DNA of 64,000 nt from Novosphingobium silvae (GTDB lineage Bacteria > Pseudomonadota > Alphaproteobacteria > Sphingomonadales > Sphingomonadaceae): assembly GCF_009856825.1 (NCBI RefSeq), contig NZ_WVTD01000002.1:342405-406404 (forward strand). The letters run 5' to 3'. The notes beneath the pieces are model-generated. The model was not told the origin of the DNA. It saw nothing but the letters and a program-made list of their open reading frames with translations, and did not search any database. Shown here one piece after another: positions 1 through 7,703 of this stretch. Numbering within the stretch: the first letter of the stretch is position 1; every line of letters starts with the position of its first letter. The position numbers and the translations under genes are program-made.

Positions 1-101
1 GCAGATGCGCGCCGTCATCGGACAGGCGGAACTGATGCCGCCCATGGGCCCCGCTCCGCAAGCCGACAGAGAAGGAAGAGGCGGAGACGTTCAAGATCGT
101 C

Positions 102-866
102 ATGGAGGCGATCACCGCGCTCATCGCATCGGGCATGGTGCCAGACGAGGCGATGGCCCGCGCCGTGCAGAACCTCATCGAGGAACGCGGCTACATGCCC
201 GGCCTTGCCGATGCCCTGTCCAAGATATCCGAGGATGAGCGCTTCGGGCTGCAGCCCAAGCCGCCAGCGGACAACGACGACGACGACCCCAGCGCAATCG
301 TACCGGAAGGAGGTGATCCTGCATCTGCCGGTGGCCGGGCTCAACCCCCGGCCCGCCGTGCCGCTAACGACGCCGCGGTATTCTTCGCCGATGCCCAGCC
401 TCGCCCGCTGTACGTCCAGCGCAAGCTGTTGAACGGCACCGACATCATTGGTTGGGCCAAGAAAGAGGGCTTCACGTCCACGCTTGCCGCCGACGATCTG
501 CACGTCACGGTGCTCTATTCCCGCCAGCCCGTGGACCCCATGAAAATGGGCCAGGCATGGGGCGAGGACGAAAACGGCAACGTGCGCATCAAGCCCGGCG
601 GCCCGCGCGCGGTCGAGCGCCTTGGCGAAAACGCCGTCGTGCTGCTGTTCCCATCGTGGGATCTGCAGAGCCGCCACCGTGACATGGTCGAGGCAGGTGG
701 ATCGCACGACTTCGACGAGTACCACCCTCACGTCACCATCTCATTCGAGGTGCCGACAGACATGGACCTGACGGCAGTGAGGCCGTTCACCGGCGCGCTG
801 GAATTTGGCCCGGAACTGTTCGAGCCGCTGGACCTCGACTGGAAGCGGAAGGTCACCGAGGAATGA
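102..866 (+). CDS. Acb1-like 2H phosphoesterase domain, C-terminal part of a DUF1073 portal protein
   Basis: The 254-residue frame has a low-complexity acidic linker (about residues 50 to 90) followed by a 2H phosphoesterase domain with two H-x-T motifs, HVT at 134-136 and HVT at 210-212. Such domains occur at the C-terminus of phage DUF1073 portal proteins, a family now named after the anti-CBASS protein Acb1, which hydrolyses cyclic oligonucleotide signals. Codons just before the ATG (60-101) still read as a plausible portal sequence in the same frame, but a TGA at 33-35 closes it, while frame 2 is open to the window edge. A single-base loss near 44-47 would explain this. The ATG at 102 is simply the first in frame; the true protein probably began upstream. 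Confidence 0.7.
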   Translation: MEAITALIASGMVPDEAMARAVQNLIEERGYMPGLADALSKISEDERFGLQPKPPADNDDDDPSAIVPEGGDPASAGGRAQPPARRAANDAAVFFADAQPRPLYVQRKLLNGTDIIGWAKKEGFTSTLAADDLHVTVLYSRQPVDPMKMGQAWGEDENGNVRIKPGGPRAVERLGENAVVLLFPSWDLQSRHRDMVEAGGSHDFDEYHPHVTISFEVPTDMDLTAVRPFTGALEFGPELFEPLDLDWKRKVTEE

Positions 867-1120
867 CGCCGATGATGATGCTAATCGCCCTGCTGGCTGC
901 CCATGCACTGGCGGACTATCCGCTGCAGGGCGACTTCCTGAGTAAGGCTAAGAACCGGACTGCCCCTATCCCCGGTGTTCCGTGGCAACAGGGGCTTGGC
1001 GCGCATGTCGTGACACGGATGTGCGCTTCGTCGTCCTTGCCGCCACGTTCACCGGCCCGCTGGGAACCGATGCGGAGGTCGAGGTGCTGGCAGGGCCGTT
1101 CGCTGGCATGTGGAGCGTGA
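863..1120 (+). CDS. DUF3307-like membrane protein, truncated
   Basis: It starts by ATGA overlap with the preceding gene. Residues 1 to about 47 look like the N-terminus of DUF3307 proteins: a hydrophobic start, then motifs such as HALADYPLQGDF and PGVPW. After the GLGAH segment (about base 1005) the frame loses all resemblance and becomes Arg/Ser-rich readthrough of another gene's alternative frame. I read this as the remaining N-terminal third of a DUF3307 gene cut by a deletion. Function of DUF3307 is unknown. The gene is probably not functional. Confidence 0.55.
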   Translation: MTPMMMLIALLAAHALADYPLQGDFLSKAKNRTAPIPGVPWQQGLGAHVVTRMCASSSLPPRSPARWEPMRRSRCWQGRSLACGA

Positions 1121-1179
1121 GCAGCTTGGAGCGCGATCCCGTGGCGGCCGGATGGGTCGGGGTTGGGCGTCGTGCCTAA
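982..1179 (+). CDS. C-terminal fragment of a head-closure (neck) protein
   Basis: From about base 1006 onward this frame reads as a compact beta-rich C-terminal segment (ATFTGPLGTD, then VEVLAGPFAGMW) ending shortly before the HK97 gp10-like gene. That position and size fit the end of a phage head-closure or head-tail adaptor protein. The nominal GTG start at 982 lies in sequence belonging to the DUF3307 remnant, so the N-terminal part was lost in the same deletion. Family assignment is inferred from position and general character, not from a decisive motif. Confidence 0.45.
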   Translation: MATGAWRACRDTDVRFVVLAATFTGPLGTDAEVEVLAGPFAGMWSVSSLERDPVAAGWVGVGRRA

Positions 1180-1603
1180 GTCTCGGCTGATAGGCGCGAA
1201 GGCACATGCGAACCGGCTGAAGAAGCTGACCGGCGAAACGATGATCCGCGAAGTTGGCAAGGCGCTGTTCGTGGCCGGGGAGGCAATACAGGTAGAGGCG
1301 CAGATCAGCATCACTGCCGGGGCGGTGTCAGGCAAAAACCACAAGCCTTCTGCGCCAGGGCAGCCGCCGAACAATGACACTGGTGACCTCGCGGGCAAGA
1401 TCGAAACCAAGCAGGTCGCGCCCTTGGTCGTAGAGGTGAGCAGCAACTCGGCACACGCGCTTCCGCTAGAAGTGGGCACGTCGAAGATGGCCGCCCGTCC
1501 CTACATGGCCCCGGCCCGGGACGCCAAACGAAACGAGGTCACCCAGCTTGTCCGCAAAGCTGTCGATCGCGCTGTGAAGCGCAGCAAGTCCGGAGACACC
1601 TGA
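1172..1603 (+). CDS. HK97 gp10-like tail completion (neck) protein
   Basis: The protein of about 143 residues resembles HK97 gp10, which joins the tail to the head-tail connector. Typical features are the Ser/Gly/Pro-rich middle (GKNHKPSAPGQPPN), the phrase DTGDL, and the C-terminal GTSKMAARPYMAPA, close to the conserved G-T-x-x-x-x-x-R-P-F/Y segment. GTG at 1172 overlaps the end of the preceding fragment; a TTG at 1163 is an alternative. The next small gene overlaps its stop by one base (TGATG), so they are probably translated together. Confidence 0.8.
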   Translation: MPKSRLIGAKAHANRLKKLTGETMIREVGKALFVAGEAIQVEAQISITAGAVSGKNHKPSAPGQPPNNDTGDLAGKIETKQVAPLVVEVSSNSAHALPLEVGTSKMAARPYMAPARDAKRNEVTQLVRKAVDRAVKRSKSGDT

Positions 1604-1776
1604 TGCAGACCGTCATCTTCACCCGCGAGTATCGCCACCAGCAGGACGCCCTACGCACCGCTATCTACCCGCCGGGCGAGTTCGAGGTCAGTAATGAGCT
1701 TGCGACCGCAGCCAAGAAGGCCGGAGCGCTCAAGGTGTCCCCGAAGCCGAGGAAGGCCAAGGCTGATGGCGAATGA
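1603..1776 (+). CDS. Small phage protein between neck genes
   Basis: A 57-residue frame starts at an ATG overlapping the previous stop and ends just after the next gene's ATG (1766). It begins MQTVIFTREY and has a basic, Lys/Ala-rich C-terminus. The start and stop overlaps on both sides, filling what would otherwise be a gap, support it as a real gene. I do not recognise the family; small conserved proteins at this point are common in siphoviruses of alphaproteobacteria. Confidence 0.6.
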   Translation: MQTVIFTREYRHQQDALRTAIYPPGEFEVSNELATAAKKAGALKVSPKPRKAKADGE

Positions 1777-2227
1777 CATTCTTCGTGCAACCGAACGCGC
1801 CTGCATCGTGTGCCTGAAAGCCGATGCACCGCTTGCCGCGATCATTGCGAAGACATCGATCGACCCCCAGCCCGGCACTGCCGGCGTTGATGTTGACGGC
1901 TACACGATCTGGCCCTTCATCACGCTGGAAGGCACCCAGGCAATCCCGTCGGGACGGGGCTGTTCCGCGCGATCGGACGTGACGTTCCAGCTGCACTCGT
2001 TCGCTAAGGCCCGGAAGAACAGCGCTGGCGCCATGATCGAGACCGCCCGCGATCACGCTGGGAAGATCAACACGGCCGTCGTCGAAGCGATCCACAACCA
2101 TGCCTTCACGGTTGCCGGGCGGCGCTACAAGTTCGCGGTCACGTCTTCGCGGCTCATGAAGGATGGCGGGGAATCCGACGCCTACCACGGCATCGCCTTT
2201 GTTCGTGCAAGGGCCTTCCAGGGCTGA
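1766..2227 (+). CDS. DUF3168-family tail completion protein
   Basis: About 153 residues with the layout of DUF3168 (gp17-like tail terminator/completion): an N-terminal helix with LKADAPLAAII, a beta segment with FITLEG, then DVTFQLHSFAKARKNS, a helix AMIETARDHAGKI and a C-terminal beta hairpin. This protein caps the tail tube at the connector side. The ATG at 1766 overlaps the preceding small gene by 11 bases; an upstream in-frame start at 1694 would lie wholly inside that gene and is unlikely. Confidence 0.8.
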   Translation: MANDILRATERACIVCLKADAPLAAIIAKTSIDPQPGTAGVDVDGYTIWPFITLEGTQAIPSGRGCSARSDVTFQLHSFAKARKNSAGAMIETARDHAGKINTAVVEAIHNHAFTVAGRRYKFAVTSSRLMKDGGESDAYHGIAFVRARAFQG

Positions 2228-2240
2228 TACACCGGCCGGG

Positions 2241-2486
2241 ATGGACCAGCCCCTTGCCGAGCGCATGTTGCGCGCCTTTCTGACACAGATGATCCGAACC
2301 GAGGCGGTCGACCCTGACGATATACAGGATGCCGCCGACCGCCTGGAGCGCGATGGGGACATAGAGGCTGCCCACGCAATGCGCTGCCTGATCGTCGAGG
2401 CCAACGCGCCGGAACAATCGGAGTGGCTTGCGGATCGCGCCCGAGCACGGTTCCACGCCATCGACGGCGGTAAGGCTGACGACTGA
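2241..2486 (+). CDS. Hypothetical phage protein
   Basis: An 81-residue acidic, helical protein (start MDQPLAERML) between the tail completion and tail tube genes, with a repeated D/E-A-A-D/H pattern around DAADRLERDGDIEAAHAM. No family recognised. ATG 2241 is chosen because the longer frame from 2163 would overlap the end of the DUF3168 gene heavily. In related phages similar small proteins sit here without known function. Confidence 0.55.
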   Translation: MDQPLAERMLRAFLTQMIRTEAVDPDDIQDAADRLERDGDIEAAHAMRCLIVEANAPEQSEWLADRARARFHAIDGGKADD

Positions 2487-2525
2487 CGAAATCTATTCTC
2501 CCGCAAACCATGCTGGAGATGCCTT

Positions 2526-2981
2526 GTGTCCGAGCCGAATAGCGCCGACTTCGCCCTTCTGAAGATCAAGACTGCGGACGGACCGCCTGTCGTCCTGACC
2601 CTGCTCTGCGGGATCCAGAGCGTCACGATCAACCGCAGCGTCAACATGGGCGAACGCTACCGCCGCGACTGCGCCAAGCCGAACCGTCCCGGCACGCGCA
2701 AGATCCGCAACAACGGCCAGTCCTGGAACGTGAGCGGCAACGGCGAGGACAATACCGACATCGAGGCGGCCTATTCCGAAGCCTTCGGCGTGAAGAAAGA
2801 CTACGTCATCGAGCTCTACCGCGATGATGACACGGATGCGGGCGAGCTCATGGGCAGCTATGCGGGCACCGGCATGATGACGACCCGCAACCAAGCGTTC
2901 GCGCAGGGAAGCGACGACGCCGGCACCGCCGACATCACCATCGAGGGTGAAGGCGATCTGCTCTGGACCGCCGCGCCCTGA
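2526..2981 (+). CDS. Major tail tube protein
   Basis: About 151 residues, GTG start with a GGAG ribosome binding site about nine bases upstream (2513-2516). The acidic beta-rich sequence with NRSVNMGERYRRDC, a segment on induced or designed strands (GQSWNVSGNG) and the C-terminal ADITIEGEGDL is typical of tail tube proteins of the lambda gpV/HK97 gp6 type. It sits directly before the tail assembly chaperone, as in essentially all siphoviruses, and overlaps that gene's ATG by one base. Confidence 0.8.
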   Translation: MSEPNSADFALLKIKTADGPPVVLTLLCGIQSVTINRSVNMGERYRRDCAKPNRPGTRKIRNNGQSWNVSGNGEDNTDIEAAYSEAFGVKKDYVIELYRDDDTDAGELMGSYAGTGMMTTRNQAFAQGSDDAGTADITIEGEGDLLWTAAP

Positions 2982-3430
2982 TGCCTGACACCGCCGTCGA
3001 TCTGGATTTCGCCGACGGGCGCTATCGGTTCTGGCTCGCCCTTCCCCATGTGGTCGAGCTGGAGCGCAAATGCGGCGGCAAGTCGGTGTTCGCCATGTAT
3101 GACGCAATGGGCGCCGGGCTAGGCATGGCTGGCGAAGCGCCTATCTACATGGGCGGCAGCACTGCCATGGTAACCGATATCCGTGAGACGATCCGCCTCG
3201 GCCTGATCGGCGGCGGCTCGGCGCTGGTTGATGGTTCTGAGATCGAGGTAGGCCCCAACCGGGCGCGCGATCTCGTCGATACCTACACGTTCCCGGCGCG
3301 TCCGCTCACGGAAGGCCTGCACGTCGCCTGGTCGATCTTGCATGCTGCGATCGTCGGCATCGACCTCAAAAAAAAAGCGCCGGACGCGGACGAGACAGGA
3401 AGCCCCAGCCCCTCCGAAAAGGACAGCTGA
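2981..3430 (+). CDS. Tail assembly chaperone (GTA gp11/TAC-like), short form
   Basis: A 149-residue protein with the N-terminal pattern DLDFADGRYRFWLALPHVVELERKCG seen in part in gene-transfer-agent gp11-type chaperones, which hold tube and tape measure proteins during tail assembly. Near its C-terminus it crosses nine consecutive A residues (3368-3376), and the -1 frame is open from there to the stop at 3622-3624. This is the arrangement of lambda G and GT, where a minority of ribosomes slip back one base to make a longer chaperone. The tape measure gene follows after two opposite-strand genes. Confidence 0.8.
   Translation: MPDTAVDLDFADGRYRFWLALPHVVELERKCGGKSVFAMYDAMGAGLGMAGEAPIYMGGSTAMVTDIRETIRLGLIGGGSALVDGSEIEVGPNRARDLVDTYTFPARPLTEGLHVAWSILHAAIVGIDLKKKAPDADETGSPSPSEKDS
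3368..3376 (+). other. Slippery A9 run for -1 frameshifting
   Basis: Nine A residues read as AAA-AAA-AAA in the chaperone frame. Slippage by one base keeps Lys codons and enters the downstream open frame. Such runs are efficient bacterial slippery sites. The stop of the zero frame lies about 50 bases downstream. Confidence 0.6.
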
Positions 3431-3447
3431 TCGCCAACTGCGGCGGC

Positions 3448-3624
3448 ATGCACCTCAATTGGGAGCGGCTTAGCCTGTCCGGGTACTTCGAGGCGCTAGA
3501 GGCCCACAACGAAGCGCACGCAGCGCCTGGGACCGACCGGCTCGGATCTATGGATGCGGGCCGGCTGCGGCGGTTTGTTGATGCGCATAGAAGACACAAT
3601 GACGGGTCTGGGTCTGGGTCTTGA
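3448..3624 (+). CDS. Small chaperone partner, probable -1 frameshift extension (T-like)
   Basis: The frame encodes a 58-residue protein from ATG 3448 (MHLNWERLSL...), ending in a Ser-Gly repeat. It lies in the -1 frame relative to the chaperone and stays open back through the nine-A run at 3368-3376, so it can be made as a fusion (2981 to 3624) by slippage. A free start at 3448, or slightly upstream, is also possible, but no good ribosome binding site precedes it. Homologous small genes sit at this point in GTA-like clusters. Confidence 0.6.
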   Translation: MHLNWERLSLSGYFEALEAHNEAHAAPGTDRLGSMDAGRLRRFVDAHRRHNDGSGSGS

Positions 3625-3644
3625 CCTCGGCCGCTGAGCCGACC

Positions 3645-3890
3645 TTACATTATGGTGCGGTAGTTGTCCACGCACTGATCTGGATGCGGGCACCCATCCA
3701 GCGGCATCAGCGGCACATCAGCTGCGATATACGACTTTCTGGCGGCAGCCCTGCAGGCCTTGCAGGATCCCGCCGCCATATTGTTTGCTAGGGGCTTGAA
3801 ACGCGCCTCGGGAAACTGCGTCGCGATCTTCATGATGCGCGCTTGGCCCTGCTCACGCTTTTCCTCAGTGGTGGGGTAGCGCTTCGGCAT
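3645..3890 (-). CDS. Small cysteine-containing protein, moron-like
   Basis: An 81-residue basic protein with a CKAC pair and a second CPHPDQC cluster, suggesting metal binding or disulphides. It lies on the opposite strand to all neighbouring tail genes, between the chaperone and the tape measure, with another - strand gene nine bases upstream. Position, orientation and size fit a moron: a gene expressed from the prophage independently of the lytic programme. No family recognised. Confidence 0.6.
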   Translation of the reverse strand: MPKRYPTTEEKREQGQARIMKIATQFPEARFKPLANNMAAGSCKACRAAARKSYIAADVPLMPLDGCPHPDQCVDNYRTIM

Positions 3891-3899
3891 CGAGCAGCT

Positions 3900-4073
3900 T
3901 CAGTCCCGTCGCGATCGGTACATCACGCCGTGCACGCAATATGGGGCGATTACCAAGAACACCGCGACGGCCGCCGCCGCTCCCTGCTGCGGAGCACTCA
4001 TGCTGAACGACGCGACCACCAGCAGCAGGCCAATTACCGCGCCGACGAACGTGAGAACCTTGAAAAGCGCCAT
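3900..4073 (-). CDS. Small two-TM membrane protein, moron-like
   Basis: The 57-residue protein starts at an ATG with a strong AGGAGG site four bases upstream (complement of about 4078-4083). It has two hydrophobic segments, about residues 4-22 and 32-47, separated by a short polar turn, and a basic C-terminus. It is transcribed against the tail genes together with the following cysteine-containing gene. Small membrane morons of this kind often alter the host envelope or block superinfection; that role is only an inference here. Confidence 0.65.
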   Translation of the reverse strand: MALFKVLTFVGAVIGLLLVVASFSMSAPQQGAAAAVAVFLVIAPYCVHGVMYRSRRD

Positions 4074-4130
4074 CAACCCTCCTGATCGCGGGCGGTAAGA
4101 CCACCCTCTACGCCCCTTTAGCATGGAGGA

Positions 4131-6767
4131 ATGGCAGAAATCGACCCCGTCATTCTCCAGCTTCGGGCTGATGTCGCTAAATACAATGCCGACATGCAGC
4201 AGACCGCCAGGCGGGTTCAGGCGAGCCTAAGCCTGCAAGAGCGGTCAATATTGAGCCTCGAAAATCAAATGCGCAGTTCGTCCGGAGCCATCGCCGGATC
4301 TATCAGCCGCATCGGAACTTCGATTTCCGGACTCGCAGCGGGTGTTTCGCTCGTTGCGCTCGCCAAGCAGTTTCTTGACGTGGCCGACACCGCTAAGTCC
4401 CTGGATGCACAACTCCGCCTTGCCACCGCGGGGTTCGGCACGTTCGCACAAGCGCAAGAGGATGTTCGTCGGATCGCCGCTGATACCCGCTCCGGCTTGC
4501 AGGAGACGGCCTCCCTCTATGGCAACTTCTCGCGGGGGGCAAAGGAGCTTGGCGCGGATCAGGAGGCAGCTGCCCGAGCGACCGAGACGTTCTCGAAAAC
4601 CCTGAAAGTTAGTGGCGCGGACGCAAACCAGTCGGCATCAGCTACGCTGCAGTTCGGCCAAGCGCTGGCGGCCGGCGCGCTGAGGGGTGATGAGCTTAAC
4701 TCAGTGCTGGAGGCGGCGCCTCGCCTCGCTCGTTTGCTAACCGAGAGCATGGGCCTCCCGATCGGCAAGATCAAAGAACTGGGTGAAGAAGGCAAACTGA
4801 CCTCGGAAGTCCTGCTGAATGCCCTTACGAACCGCAAGTACACCGAAACCATCGACGCTGAGTTCCGTGAACTGCCAGTCACATTCAATGATGCGATGAC
4901 GCAGATCGAGAACGCCGCGATCATCACGTTCGGCGGGTTCGACAGGGGCGGCCAGTTCTCGACAGCACTGGCCAACTTCATCACCGATGGCAGCGATGGA
5001 TTCAAGGATCTGGAGCAGGATGCCGTTGATATGGGCATCGCAATCCGGTCCAGTATCGAAGGCCTAGTTGGCGCGTTTCAACCGATTCTTGAGGAAGCGA
5101 AGGGCTTCTTTGATTATGTGAATGGCCAATCGGCCAACGTCGATCTGCGGCGAGACATCGATAAGTCCGCTGGCCAGTTAGACAGCTTCCTCGGCGCACT
5201 AGCCAAGCAGGAAAGTCCTTTCGAGCAGTACATCAACGCTCGGCTTTATGGATCGCCATCTGGGAAGACCAATTTTCAGGGGCGCTTTCGGCAAAGTCAG
5301 TCGGCGGCACAGACTAGGCTTGAGCGGGCGAATGGTCAAACGCCCGTCAGCCGCGTGCTGGGAAAGCTCTCTGAGGCCAATCGCAGCGCTGGCCAAGCCC
5401 CTGCCGCACGATCCACCGCTGCGTCGTCTTCTGATGCGGACAAGCGGAAGGCAGCAGCCGCAGCCCGCAAGGCCGAGAATGAGCGTTTGCGCGCCATCCG
5501 AGAGGATGCCAGCAACGCCCGCGATGCGGCCAACCTGCAGGACGACATCAACTCCGCAAAGGCAGCGCTGGCCGTCGCAACGGAAGACGTTCTAGCCTAC
5601 AACCTACAGGCGATCGAGAACGAGAAGCAGCAGCGCACTGCCGAGTACGAGACGCAACGCAAGCTAGGTCGCATCACTGATCAGGAGCTTGCCGACCGCA
5701 CGAAGGCGGTGGCCGAGATCGCTGACCTCCAGCGCCAGCGCGTCCAGCGCATCGCAGATGAGAACGCGCGCCGCGACGACCTTGATCGGTTCAGCGCATC
5801 GGTGCAGGACAACAGCGACCTGCTGCGCGCCCAGGCGGACCTTGTCACCACGCGAGAGGCTCGCCGGGACATCGAACTCCGCCTGCTCGACCTTAGCTAC
5901 GAACAGGAGCGCGCCGAACAACAGGCGGTGCTCAACAGCGAGACGGCTTCGGCAGCCCAGAAAGAGATCGCGGAACAGCGCCTGCGCATCCTTGATCAGC
6001 TGAAGAGCTACGACGTCGAGCGCACGAACCGGCAGTATGAAAGCCCGCTCGAGCAGCGCCGCCGGCAGGTCCGGGAAGATGCTCAGAACATGGGCGACCG
6101 CATCGAGGATATCGAGGTCGCTGCGATGGACCGCCTTGGCGACAGCGTCGCGAACACGGCGGCCGAATATGTGAAGCTCGGCGGTATCGCCGGAGAGGTC
6201 ATCAACGGCATCATCCGGGATGTGATCCGGCTTGCCGCTCAGCAGGCACTCCTCGGCGGCTCTGGCGGTATCGGCGGCTTCCTCGGTCGCCTCGGCAGCA
6301 TCGTCGGCATCGGTGGCATGAGCTCGTCCGGGATTGCAGCCGCGAACCAGACAGTGGGGTCTACGATCGCCAACAACGCGGCCCTGTTCCAGGACGGCGG
6401 CTACACAGGCGATGGCCCCGCCAACAAGCCCGCTGGGATCGTCCACAAGGGCGAGTACGTGTTCCCTGCCGATGCGGTCCGCAGGATCGGCGTGCAGAAC
6501 CTTGCCGCCATGGCGAACAGCCGCGCCGCATCTTCGATGGCGGGAACGTCGGCAGTGCGAGCATCGGTCGCCCCGGTCCAGCAGAACATCACGAACTACT
6601 ATGGTCCCGGCGCCGAAGAGTTCTGGGGCAAGGTCGATGGCCGCGCCGCGCGCGTAGCCACTCCGATCGCCGCGCGCCAGGCGAACCAGTCGGCAGCCGC
6701 TTCCTACGCCGCCGGGCAGCAGTCCGCCCCCGGCACGATCAACAAATATAACCAGCTGAAGGGCTGA
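4131..6767 (+). CDS. Tail tape measure protein
   Basis: An 878-residue protein with the tape measure layout. There is an N-terminal tape-measure domain (residues 1-300, including [11 protein letters not shown], then a hydrophobic [15 protein letters not shown] stretch and [15 protein letters not shown] segment). A long charged coiled coil rich in Ala, Arg, Glu and Gln follows (about 420-640), then a Gly-rich hydrophobic C-terminal region (about 690-740). It sets tail length and is probably processed or ejected with DNA. The GGAGGA just before the ATG leaves unusually short spacing. Confidence 0.9.
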   Translation: MAEIDPVILQLRADVAKYNADMQQTARRVQASLSLQERSILSLENQMRSSSGAIAGSISRIGTSISGLAAGVSLVALAKQFLDVADTAKSLDAQLRLATAGFGTFAQAQEDVRRIAADTRSGLQETASLYGNFSRGAKELGADQEAAARATETFSKTLKVSGADANQSASATLQFGQALAAGALRGDELNSVLEAAPRLARLLTESMGLPIGKIKELGEEGKLTSEVLLNALTNRKYTETIDAEFRELPVTFNDAMTQIENAAIITFGGFDRGGQFSTALANFITDGSDGFKDLEQDAVDMGIAIRSSIEGLVGAFQPILEEAKGFFDYVNGQSANVDLRRDIDKSAGQLDSFLGALAKQESPFEQYINARLYGSPSGKTNFQGRFRQSQSAAQTRLERANGQTPVSRVLGKLSEANRSAGQAPAARSTAASSSDADKRKAAAAARKAENERLRAIREDASNARDAANLQDDINSAKAALAVATEDVLAYNLQAIENEKQQRTAEYETQRKLGRITDQELADRTKAVAEIADLQRQRVQRIADENARRDDLDRFSASVQDNSDLLRAQADLVTTREARRDIELRLLDLSYEQERAEQQAVLNSETASAAQKEIAEQRLRILDQLKSYDVERTNRQYESPLEQRRRQVREDAQNMGDRIEDIEVAAMDRLGDSVANTAAEYVKLGGIAGEVINGIIRDVIRLAAQQALLGGSGGIGGFLGRLGSIVGIGGMSSSGIAAANQTVGSTIANNAALFQDGGYTGDGPANKPAGIVHKGEYVFPADAVRRIGVQNLAAMANSRAASSMAGTSAVRASVAPVQQNITNYYGPGAEEFWGKVDGRAARVATPIAARQANQSAAASYAAGQQSAPGTINKYNQLKG

Positions 6768-6768
6768 C

Positions 6769-7317
6769 ATGCAGCTTCGTGAGAGCTTCGCCCTCCGCAT
6801 CGAAACGGACGACCCGTTCCGCATGTGGAGCGGTCATGGAGACCTGATCGTCCCGCCTGATATCGTGGAAAGCGAGCCCGCGCTTTACATCGGCGGCGGC
6901 GAACTGCTCAACGCGCCGGACTTCGACCAAGGCATCAACTTCACCGCCGAACGCATCGAGATCCAGCTTTCTGGCGCTTCCACCGAGGTCATCAGGCTGG
7001 CGATTGAGGCGGCCGCAGAGGTAACGAACGCCCGGGTCCACTTCGTCACGATGCGCTTCGACATGAACTGGCAGCTGGTCGAAGTGGAATACGAGGCGGT
7101 GTTCCGTGCGGACAAGATCAGCGTCCAGAGCGACGAAGGCGATGCTCGTTCACGCACCATCACCCTATCGATCGGAACCGAGGACACGAACCGCAATCGT
7201 GCGCCGATGGCCTACTTCACCGATCAGGACCAGCGCCGCCGGTCAGAGACCGATGCCATCTTCTCGAACGTGTCCGGCATCAATCAGGGCACCTCACGCA
7301 CGTTCGGGCCCCGATGA
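6769..7317 (+). CDS. Phage tail protein of the distal-tail region
   Basis: A 182-residue beta-rich protein directly after the tape measure, with RTITLSIGTEDTNRNRAPM and a C-terminal YFTDQDQRRRSETDAIF followed by GINQGTSRTFGP. The D-Q-x-x-R-x-P/S-x-D-x-x-F segment and final G-x-S/T motif occur in proteins placed between tape measure and NlpC-type genes in many proteobacterial siphoviruses, where they form the distal tail or hub. The exact family name is not certain. It overlaps the next gene by four bases. Confidence 0.7.
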   Translation: MQLRESFALRIETDDPFRMWSGHGDLIVPPDIVESEPALYIGGGELLNAPDFDQGINFTAERIEIQLSGASTEVIRLAIEAAAEVTNARVHFVTMRFDMNWQLVEVEYEAVFRADKISVQSDEGDARSRTITLSIGTEDTNRNRAPMAYFTDQDQRRRSETDAIFSNVSGINQGTSRTFGPR

Positions 7318-7703
7318 TGCTCGGCGAATTCCTGCGCGCGCCCTGCCCGCCGTTCGATTATGTGCAGCACGACTGCAGCCGTTGGCTCGACCGCTACCTT
7401 GTAGCGCGCGGGCATCGATCGCCGATGGCTGCGATCGGCATCCAGTACGCCAGCGAGCGCGAGGCACAGCTCGTCATTGGGCGCGGCGGCGGCCTACTCG
7501 CGCTGTGGTCCGCGGGCATGGCATCGATCGATGTCGTCAAGGTCGAGACACCAGAACCAGGGGACGTCGCGATCCTGTCTATTCCCACCGATGACGGCAC
7601 CGACGAGACATGCGGCATATGGACCGGCGTGCGCTGGGCCAGCGTCCATCGCAACGGAACGATGTTCGGTGTCGGCGAACCGCTCAGTATTTGGAGGGCA
7701 TGA
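7314..7703 (+). CDS. DUF6950-family tail protein, NlpC/P60-like
   Basis: A 129-residue protein with a conserved N-terminal Y-V-x-H-D-C-S-R-W motif around residue 20, the likely Cys of an NlpC/P60-type fold, and a later His in ASVHRNG. DUF6950 proteins hold the gpK-like position in front of the tail tip gene and may cut peptidoglycan during DNA entry, though activity of this family is not established. The final codons overlap the next gene's ATG with a GGAGGG site in the shared region. Confidence 0.7.
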   Translation: MMLGEFLRAPCPPFDYVQHDCSRWLDRYLVARGHRSPMAAIGIQYASEREAQLVIGRGGGLLALWSAGMASIDVVKVETPEPGDVAILSIPTDDGTDETCGIWTGVRWASVHRNGTMFGVGEPLSIWRA

